Source: a virus | Direction: 5' to 3' (one strand) | DNA: 43,311 nucleotides | Virus record (IMG/VR): IMGVR_UViG_3300037963_003546 | Span: 1 to 43,311 of that record | Shown here: one piece after another, positions 14,264-22,400 of the stretch | Numbering within the stretch: position 1 is the stretch's first letter | Layout: each line of letters begins with the position of its first letter | Notes under the pieces: generated by a model | Told to the model about the DNA's origin: nothing | The model's database searches: none | Seen by the model: the letters and a program-made list of their open reading frames with translations, nothing else | Translations under genes and position numbers: made by a program

Positions 14264-14476
14264 TTTGATCTCCGAAAAAGTGGTAAAAAACCACTCCAAT
14301 TATGGTAAAAAACCATTTTGCCTGTGGATAACTCGCATAATTCGCAACACCCGACAACAAAAATCTACACAAACTTTCAATTTTCAACAAGGCTGTTGCG
14401 ATTATTGCAATATTATGAGAGTTTTCATAGGACAATATTAGACATTTTTTGTGTGAGGATGGGGGTTAGCAATTAA
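14264..14476. promoter_or_regulatory. Divergent control region with operators
   Basis: This region lies between the leftward operon and the CI-like gene. It holds operators TGGTAAAAAACCA at 14281-14293 and 14303-14315 (each with TGGT/ACCA dyad symmetry), a DnaA box at 14323-14331, and a spaced inverted pair CGCAACA (14343-14349) and TGTTGCG (14394-14400). A leftward CATAAT next to the second operator may be a -10. I could not fix either promoter with confidence. Confidence 0.6.
14323..14331 (-). promoter_or_regulatory. Consensus DnaA box
   Basis: TGTGGATAA is the exact complement of the DnaA box TTATCCACA. It lies eight bases from the second operator. A single box can occur by chance in 43 kb, but its place in the control region is suggestive. 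Confidence 0.55.
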
Positions 14477-14539
14477 ATGTCAAAGAAGCCTACTAACGAC
14501 AAACGTCAGTTTCACAATTCGCCATCAAAGGGAGAAGAC

Positions 14540-14911
14540 ATGGAACTAGCGCCAAAAGAGGCCGTGCGCCGTGAATTTGGTAAGCGGCTGCAAGGTGCCA
14601 TGATAGATAAAGGTTGGAACCAGAGCGAACTTGCGCGTCGAGCCGGTGTAGGGAGAGATAACATTTCGGCCTACATTCGAGGGATCTCGATGCCGGGGCC
14701 AGTGATGCTACATAAAATCGCAGAAGCCCTACAAATGAAGCCCGAGGAGATTTTGCCGTCAAAGGCGATGCCAAGCATCGATCAGGTCGTACCGGCCCTC
14801 GATGTTCGAGACATTGGAAAAGGTCTTGCGTGGCTCCGCATCAATCAGGCGGTGCCTTGGGATGATGCCATCCAGATAATGAACATACTTAAAAGTGATG
14901 ATGAAGATTAG
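14540..14911 (+). CDS. CI-like XRE-family repressor
   Basis: A 123-residue protein from the ATG at 14540, which follows GGGAGAAGAC; an in-frame ATG at 14477 without a good ribosome site would give 144 residues. A textbook XRE domain, QSELARRAGVGRDNISAYIRG, is followed by SMPGPVMLHKIAEALQMKPEEILP. The short C-terminal region (DVRDIGKGLAWLRINQ...) lacks a visible LexA-type Ser-Lys peptidase, so induction by RecA cleavage is not apparent. It is probably the lysogeny repressor, acting on the divergent region next to it. Confidence 0.78.
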   Translation: MELAPKEAVRREFGKRLQGAMIDKGWNQSELARRAGVGRDNISAYIRGISMPGPVMLHKIAEALQMKPEEILPSKAMPSIDQVVPALDVRDIGKGLAWLRINQAVPWDDAIQIMNILKSDDED

Positions 14912-15194
14912 TCAGTTTGCAGCTGCCGTGGGTGTCTCTGTACGGACAATCGAGAGGGCCGTATCGAGCGGCCTGATCGATCCGGCCAGGACGCCCGGCG
15001 GTCATGCGCGGTTTTCAGAGGAGGATATCGAGATATGGCAACAAAGACGAGGCTCACCCCGTGGCTTGCTAAAAGAAAAGGAACAGGCATCTGGTACGCC
15101 TACTGGCCGAGAGAAGATCATCCCAAGCCAGGAAAGCTATCTCTTCGTACAACAGATACTAGAGAAGCGGAAGATCGTTTCGCGGCGTTTTTAA
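14898..15194 (+). CDS. MerR/excisionase-type HTH protein overlapping integrase
   Basis: A 98-residue product. GTG 14895, ATG 14898 and ATG 14901 are all possible starts, and all overlap the repressor gene end. Residues 1-52 are a classic MerR/Xis winged HTH: ISQFAAAVGVSVRTIERAV, PARTPGGHARFSEEDIEIW. It would serve as recombination directionality factor or regulator. The last 53 residues are coded in another frame over the first 160 bases of the integrase gene and show no recognisable fold, so the functional part may end near 15050. Confidence 0.65.
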   Translation: MMKISQFAAAVGVSVRTIERAVSSGLIDPARTPGGHARFSEEDIEIWQQRRGSPRGLLKEKEQASGTPTGREKIIPSQESYLFVQQILEKRKIVSRRF

Positions 15195-16159
15195 TTCAGA
15201 AAAGTAGGATTGTGGGAGCGTCAGATGTCGATTCAACCGACACTCTCACAGTCGAAATGGCGTGTGCAGATTATTTGGCTGAACACGTTATGCTGGAAGG
15301 TGAGGAGGAAGAGGTCGTTGCAAAAGACACGCAGCAATACAGTATTAATAATCTTGCTCCGTTTTTCTTCCCCATGATGATTAAAGATATCACTATCGAA
15401 GACTGCAAATTATATGCGCGGAGGAGGCGGCATGATCCCACGGTTTCGCCGTTGGGAAACAAATCTCAAAATGGAACAATTAGGCGCGAACTTGGAGTGC
15501 TTCGAGCGGCGATCAACCATGAAGCTGCGCGGAGAAGAATATCGGCGTCAGCAGTCCCAACCATTCATAGACCTAAAGCGCCGCCGCCAAAAGATCGATG
15601 GATCACAAAAGGAGAGGTTGCTGGTTTGATCAGCGCAGCTGCAAGGTCAAATCACAAATGGGCTTGGCGCACGAAACTGTTTATCGAACTCGCTTATTAT
15701 ACAGCACATCGTAAGACGCCTTTATATGAACTCACATGGTTTCAAGTTGATCTTCAGAACCTGACTATCAAACTCAATGCGAGTTATGACAAAATAAATA
15801 AGAAACTAATTGAGCGCATCCAGACAGATAAAAAACGGCCAATGATTCCGATTGTCCCAGAGTTGGCGCAGATCCTGAGAGAGGCCAAGCTAAAGGCTGA
15901 GACAGAGTATGTTCTCGGTTTCCCTGGCAGCTGCGATGAAAGTTTCAATACCTTGTGTAATGTTCTTGGCCTTGACGATGTCACACCGCACACAATGCGG
16001 CACACCCGTGCCGTGCATCTAGCCCAGGACGGTGTCGGACTGTACGCCATTGCCGGGCTATTAGGCGATAGCATTGCCACTGTTGAGAAGAATTATTTGC
16101 ACCATTGCCCAGATCATCTTAGGGAGGAACTGGCAAAATCGGGAAGGCTTCCGACATAA
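15035..16159 (+). CDS. int: Tyrosine recombinase (phage integrase)
   Basis: A 374-residue site-specific recombinase. A core-binding SAM-like domain spans about 68-165 and the catalytic domain about 185-370. Active residues visible are Arg226 (YYTAHRKTP), Lys266/267 (TDKKRP), H319-x-x-R322 (TPHTMRHTR) and Tyr354 (EKNYLHH). At the fifth position the usual LGH is LGD (Asp345), an unusual substitution. GGAGG lies ten bases before the ATG. It acts on the attP region that starts right after its stop codon. Confidence 0.93.
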   Translation: MATKTRLTPWLAKRKGTGIWYAYWPREDHPKPGKLSLRTTDTREAEDRFAAFLIQKSRIVGASDVDSTDTLTVEMACADYLAEHVMLEGEEEEVVAKDTQQYSINNLAPFFFPMMIKDITIEDCKLYARRRRHDPTVSPLGNKSQNGTIRRELGVLRAAINHEAARRRISASAVPTIHRPKAPPPKDRWITKGEVAGLISAAARSNHKWAWRTKLFIELAYYTAHRKTPLYELTWFQVDLQNLTIKLNASYDKINKKLIERIQTDKKRPMIPIVPELAQILREAKLKAETEYVLGFPGSCDESFNTLCNVLGLDDVTPHTMRHTRAVHLAQDGVGLYAIAGLLGDSIATVEKNYLHHCPDHLREELAKSGRLPT

Positions 16160-16183
16160 AACCCTACACAAAAAAACTGGGTC

Positions 16184-16208
16184 AAAAACTGGGTCCAAAA
16201 GACCCAGT
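16184..16208 (-). terminator. Late-operon terminator (leftward)
   Basis: On the minus strand ACTGGGTC (16208-16201) pairs perfectly with GACCCAGT (16195-16188) around a 5-base loop and runs into TTTTT (16188-16184), with another T-run at 16176-16170. It stops late transcription before the integrase gene. Confidence 0.7.
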
Positions 16209-16301
16209 GGGGTGTAGGATTTGTCGGGGTTTGTCGGGATTTTGATAGAATAAATGGCAGAAAACCGCAGAAAACCGCCTCTCTACAAATCCGACAGCGG
16301 T

Positions 16302-16341
16302 CTTAGCAGGGGAGCGCCTTCAGCCACTCGGCCACCTGTCC
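16302..16341 (-). other. attP core: 5' half of tRNA-Ser(GCU)
   Basis: The minus strand from 16341 to 16302 reads as the first 40 bases of a tRNA-Ser: acceptor GGACAGG, TGGCCGAGTGGCTGAAGGCG of the D-arm region, anticodon stem CTCCC, loop CTGCTAA with anticodon GCT (16307-16305), and the first G of the 3' stem. Similarity then stops; there is no variable arm or T-arm, so it is not a functional tRNA. It lies next to the integrase between repeat clusters, which indicates the attachment core identical to a host tRNA gene. Confidence 0.75.
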
Positions 16342-16461
16342 GTCCTATTTAACCCACTGTAAAACCTAGTTATTTTTGTCGGGTGCCTTGTCGAGAGAAA
16401 AGAACAGACACTGAACTGGGTCCGAATGTGGGTCCGAATGTTACCTTAAAATCTATTTCAC

Positions 16462-19400
16462 CTACCTAGTTGGCCGCGCCCAGCGGCTCGACTTACTCCC
16501 GCTCTTCTTATATGGCCCCGCCGTTGCTGACAAGAACACTTCCTTAGTTTTCCCAGCACCGGCAATCTGCGTAATTGCGGCCCCAGTGGCCCTGGCAATG
16601 GGACCAGCTGCTGGCCCGATCCGCTGGCTCAACTGGTAATTAAGCATCGGCTCCAGCGCCACATCGTAAAACGCTCTCATCATTTTGCGCTCTTGGGTGT
16701 TAGTAGTCGGGCTATCGTTTAGCGTCACTGCGAGGGTCGCGTCGGCTGCTTTACCGGCAGCACCAAGGCCGGGGCCAATCAGTGAATCAACGGCAGATCG
16801 ATTGTATCGGCTGCTGGCTTGCACAAGGTTTACAAATGGATCAGCTGCGCCAAACAACCCCGTCCTCGAAGCCCATTTTAAAGCACGGGTGGTGCCTGTT
16901 TCTTTTTTCCGGCGCTCCTCGTCCATCGTCAGTTCGTCGCGGATCTCGCTAATCGCGGCCTGGAAGGCGAAAAGTACAGGCAGCATTAATGCCGGTGCAA
17001 CCAACCGGGCTCGATCTGGAACGGATAATCCTCTCTCAGTAAATGCGCGTTTAGCCAATCGGCCGGAACGCTTCACGACTTGTTGATAGAAGGTCAAAGT
17101 GAACGCCTGGAGGTGATAAACGACTTGTCCCAAATTGCTGTTTGCCCATCTTGGCTTCACCGATTTGTTTGGACGCATGATGGTCTGATCTACAAATCGC
17201 CAGACTGCTTTCTTGTAAATTGCTCCCATCTCGCCGGAGATGTCGGTTGGGAATCCGTCAGACTTCATCATCCAGGCGCTAAACTCCTGGGCCTTCGCAG
17301 CTGGCACTCCAAGTTCTGCCAGAAACTCAGTGCTTAGTTTCGCCTGTTTGCCACCGGCAGCAATTCTTTTTGCCATCCGGCGAATAAATACGTTGCCAAT
17401 TTTGGTCGAGGACACACGTGTTGCTTCAGTGAATTGCTCCAGTCCGATACGCCGGAAATATCGATCAAGCACCCTCGCCGTCTTCTGGCCGGAGATGTCC
17501 TCTCCAGCGTAGCGAGAGGTCATAATTGATTCTCCCACATGGCCGGTAATAATTCCCAGATCCTCGGCCATGTCCCGCGCCTCGGATTTGTTCTGCTTGC
17601 GGAAACCTTTGATCGTTTCGGCGAAAGCGGAGCCCAGGTCGAGAGCATTGCCGGTGCGAACAGCTGGCATGACGATCTCGCCCAGTGACGATAAGGTAGC
17701 CCGTTCCAAATACATCAGCGCAGACCACATGCGGATGTTCTGGAGCATCTTGAGATCACCCCTTTGACCTCGCACAGCTGTGCCGGTCATCGTTTCGATG
17801 TGCGCGGCCAATTCGGGAATGATCTCGCCAGAGCCTTCGTCCTTCAGCTGCTGTTCCAGATCAGCCATGTTGGCGAAGTTATCGCCAAAGCGTCTGGCTA
17901 TCTCGGCGCGGCGAGTCGCCCGGCCCAAATACTGGGTAAGGCTTCCGACATGATCTTGGACGAGGAATTTATTTAAAGGATGGCTCTCGTTATCCACGGC
18001 CTTTGTAAAGACCCGGCCTCGGACAAAAGGCGCTGAAGCACCGCCACCTTGTCGAGGGCTATTAAGGTGACCAAAAATAAGCTCTTCGTATAACGCCGCT
18101 GCCGCATCCCTTGCTGCTTTTGCGTTCATGCCTGTCTCGCGATACGCCTGGGCAGCTGCTAACTCAAAACCACCTTGGTCCCGCATTACCATATCGGTGT
18201 CCATCTCTCTGGGGAAATACCCGGTCTTGACTTCACCGATTTCAACTCCGGCTTCGCGCATATATTCGAGGTTCTCATCGAGGATCTTGCGAACCTCGAT
18301 GGCCGCATCATGCAGAGGGGTGCCAGCGCGAAGCGCACGGGGATTGCCGCGCAACAATTTGACAATCTGTGCCACCGACTCAGCGTCATCGACATACTTG
18401 CCCAGCGCCTTGCTCAATTTATTATATTGCTCTCCGGCGCGGCTCTCGACGGCCTCGAAGAACGTCTGGTCAACCTCTCCGGCCTTTCCGGCTTCCGCAT
18501 GAAATATGTTGAGGATCTTCTCGGCTGTGGGCGTAAGCAGCCCACGCTCTTTCAGATCCGCTCTCATGTGCTGGTCACTGGCCGCGAGGGCAGTTCGTGC
18601 AATATTGCGAACAGGCCGGGTGACGGCGCTGGTTAATGACGTTGTCGCCTTGAGGACTTTCTTCAGATCCCGGCTGATGTCTTTGTAGACTTCTTTATCA
18701 AATAGGGGGCCGGGGAACCCATAGAGTTTTGGGCCGGTAGGGTTCTGGTTTACTTTTGTTTCGCCAGCTGTCTCAGTCGATCCCTCTCCTTGGGATCTCG
18801 CTCCTTGTTGGCGAGTCGTAGTATCGCCCTGTTGAGGATCGCCAGTTTGGCCTCGTCTGAAGAGGTCGCTTGTTTCTTGTCTTTTGCCACCTTGTCTCTC
18901 CTTCGCCTTACTTAAAATCTGTTCTGGAGAAACCTTCGCCTCTTCTCCAAACAGACCGGGGCCAGCCTGTTGCTTTTGCGCCTCATCAGCATAGAAACGC
19001 AACGCCTCGGCCACTTTATCGCGGCCTATATGTGATCTGCCACTATATTCTTTTGTATCTCGGAACATTAAGTCTAGGAATCTGCGCCCGGTTTTTGAAA
19101 TACCTTCACTACCAAAGATATCGCCCTGGCCGACAAACTCAGCCACGTTCCGTCCTTCTTGTCTCGCCTGACGAACTACCCTCACAGCTTCGAGGAGTTC
19201 TTGGGTAGCATCAAAGTTCGAGTCAACATTACCGCTTTGTATGGCCTGACGCATTTGTGACCACACACCGGCCACATCCATCATCGCGCCGCCAATCGCC
19301 TTTATATTATTATCGGCGCTTTCCGTCATTGCGGAGACAACATTCTCATCGCCAAAGGCTTTAGCCAGGAGCGCCGATTGGATGCGGCGTATGCCGTCTT

Positions 19401-22400
19401 GAGACAGTCTGCCTTCTTGTCTTATTGCGGCCTCATCTGCCCTTCCCACTACATCATCAATGAACCCTCTGACAAATTCAGCATTAGCAGCTGAATCAAC
19501 ATCACCGCCTTTATAAAGACTAACAACCTCATCTGACATGGCTTCAGCATCGGCCATTGCCTGTTCAGTCGAAGACATTGCCATTGTGTCGCGTTCATTA
19601 GCTTCACGGGCAATGCGTGGTAACTGGGTGGGGTCACCTCGATACACACGCACAAGGACAGGATTAACTTTATCATCTACGGGATAGCCCTGTTGTTCGA
19701 GGTGATCCCGGTAGTTGTTGGCTTTGTCATTATTATATGCACGGCGCAGCCCCAATGTCCGGCCATTGCCGCTCACAACAACACCCTGATCTGTGATAAT
19801 CATAGCGCCATCACTAGCCTTGGCTGATTTGTCCAAAAGCCGTGGATTGGGATCGTTGGCTATCTGCTGTATCTGCATTTCGGAGGCGCCACGGCTCCGA
19901 TCTCTCGGTTGAAATTTTTGCGGGTATCTTCGATTAGCCGTTCCATCATCGTTTTGAGATGCAACTAGTTCATCGGCTTCTACAATCGCATATTGCACGG
20001 GGAACTCTTCGCCACTGTTCAAAACTGCGGTGTCTGAGTCCATGACGTTACGCTTGATGATCTCAAGGGGTTCAGGCGTCGGCTCCGGCTCCGGCTCGGG
20101 CGTCGGCTGCGGCGCAGCCTCACGGGGCGCTGCCCCAATCGATTCCTTGACCCAGTTTGATAGCGCCTGACGCTGCTTGCCGATTCCCATGTTGGGGCCG
20201 GTAGTGCCGCCATATGTTTGGCCGGTTATCTTCTCGACAAGACCCTTATAGTCCTTACCGGCAGCAATAAAGACCTCATCATAGCCATCAAGAGTATTTC
20301 GGATTCGATCCGATTGCTCCTGGCTCTGTTCAATCTCTCTTGCGGATTCTTCATTAAGGCGCTGGTCATAGCGCGATATCGGAGTGGTTGAGTGAATCAG
20401 ACCATGCTTTGCCGACATGATAACAACGTCGATTCCGGCCTCGTCTAATTTCTTTAGATTTTCTTCCTGTTCGCGGCTTGCCCGGTCTGGGACGTAGCTG
20501 CCTTTACCGAATTTAAACCCAGCCGCTTTCTTCAATGTCTGGAACATTGAGCCCGTGTACATTTTAACAGCTGCCAAGGTGTCGGCCTTTTTATCCTTGT
20601 CGGCACAACATCCCATCACAATTAACTTCCGACCTTTTTTCGTCGCTGGGTTTGTGATGCTCTGGCTACCAAGCCGATCTGGCGCAACCTTTCGTAAGTC
20701 TCTGTTAGGATCTTTAGCTTGCTCGACTTCTTGGTCAGCTTTCGCTCGTTCTTGCGCTTGGCGAATCCGCTCATTTTCATTCAGTTGTTCAACTGTTGTG
20801 TTCAATCGCCTCGCTTGGGCTTGGTCCCGTGGGTCATTAGCATCCCAGAGCGGCTCTGTTTCCGGCTGTGGCTCCGGCTGTGGTGCTGGCTGTGGCTCTG
20901 GCGCGGCTTGCGAAGCATCCAGCTGTGCTTCTAACTCATCTGCAATTTTTCCGGCCACTAGTGAGAAATTGACATCTATTTCGGTATTGGCATTAAGTTG
21001 CTCAAATGCGTCTGCGGCCTCTAAAGCCTCTTGTTCATTCAGCCGTGCGTTAGGATCTTTGAGCGTCCTAAAAGTCTCAGGCGAAACCAAATTCTTTACA
21101 GCATTAATCAGATCTGGGTTTCTGTTAGATACGGTGAACCTTCTCGTAGGATCAGACTCTGGCTGCGGCCCTGGCGCGGCCTCTGGTTCCGGCTGTGGCT
21201 GTGGTTCTGGCTGCGGCTCCGGCTGTGGCTCTGGCGCGGCCTGTGGCTCTCCACCCGGTATGCCACGTTGCTGACCCGGCTCGGATTGGGCGCGGCGTCT
21301 GGCGTCAGATGCTCTCTCAGCTGCATCCGCTTCTGCAAAGGTAGCCCGGCGCGGATCTCCTCGATCAGCCCTTGGCTGTTCCTGGGCCTGTTCCTGGGCC
21401 TGTTCCTGGGCTTGTTCTTGCTGTGCCTCTTCACGAAGTGTTTCAACAACGGTAAATCGATTAGGCTTAGTCGGATGGGTTGCAATCTGTAACACCTGAT
21501 TGCCGGTCATATTTTTGTTTGCAACCTTCACAATCCATTTGGCTGCTTGTTTCTGATCACCAAATGTTATCGGCCCACCTTTATCAGATACGACATATTT
21601 CTCGCCGCGATATTCCTGGGTCGCATAGAATCCGTCTTTCCCGACCTTCGCTTTATTACTGGTCTTCTTGCCTTCAAACGGGTTTGGCCCTTCCTCTCTT
21701 GGCCCGGCCTCGCCACGGGCTTCTTGTTCTTGTCGGAATTGCTCTTGCCGTTTTTGCTCTTCTTCGTATGCACGGGCGCGGCGTATTGCATCCTCTTCGC
21801 CTGTTGGCCGCTCTTGCCACGGTGACGGGCCTTCATCTTGAGGAGGCCGATCCGCACGAACGCCCGGTCCTCGATCTTGCACATCGGTAAACGGGCCTTC
21901 TGCGCCTTGAACCTCTGGATCTGGCTCTGTCGTGCGATAAGTCTGACGGGGTAAATCTTGAAACTCGTCTATACGCTGGCCTTTAGCCTTTCCACGGGCC
22001 ACTCGGTCAACCTCTGATCGAGCTTCAACATCCTGTGCGCGGCGTGGTTCAGTAGCATATTGGCGCGTTGTGAGTTGGGCTTCCGGCACAATGTATTGTT
22101 CAGACCCAGGCTCAACCTCCCCTGTGCGCGGATCATAGCGTTCGACCAAGGCTAAGTTCTGCCTCGTTGCTTGGTCGTATTGTCTATCAATAATCCTAAC
22201 GGGAAAGCCTTGATCTAATACGACATCAAACTGAGCCGCGCCCTCCGGCCTACCAGCTGTCTGGGTGTCGGCTACGCCCTCACCGGCACGTTGGCGCTGA
22301 CGATCCGCAAGATCAAATGCTTGCTGGGCTCTCCTGTCCGTTTCCTGTTTAACATCACCGGCCATATCAATACCGGCAGCAGTTCCAGCATCTCCGACAT

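Larger units (their letters stand above)
16176..16441. repeat. Integrase arm-type repeat cluster (attP region)
   Basis: ACTGGGTC occurs at 16176-16183, 16188-16195 and 16415-16422, and inverted at 16201-16208. A 12-bp tandem repeat GGGTCCGAATGT lies at 16418-16441. TTTGTCGGG occurs twice near 16220-16240 and again near 16377. Repeats on both sides of the tRNA-like core are what integrase arm sites look like. No gene is present between 16160 and 16461. Confidence 0.6.

Noticed and set aside
15035-15194. Programmed frameshift making an Xis-integrase fusion.
   Set aside because: The overlap contains A-runs, but no X-XXY-YYZ slippery heptamer in the HTH frame, and int has its own ribosome site.
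16260-16345. A complete phage-encoded tRNA-Ser.
   Set aside because: After base 39 there is no matching anticodon stem, variable arm, T-arm or 3' acceptor strand.
20040-21430. Tandem DNA repeats (CGGCTGTGGCTC-like and CTGTTCCTGGGC) as a CRISPR or minisatellite.
   Set aside because: They stay in the reading frame of the giant gene and encode PEPQ and QEQA linkers; there are no spacers.
20555-21492. Plus-strand open frames of 150-240 codons over the giant gene.
   Set aside because: They are Cys/Trp/Gly-rich shadows of the repetitive minus-strand coding sequence and lack ribosome sites.
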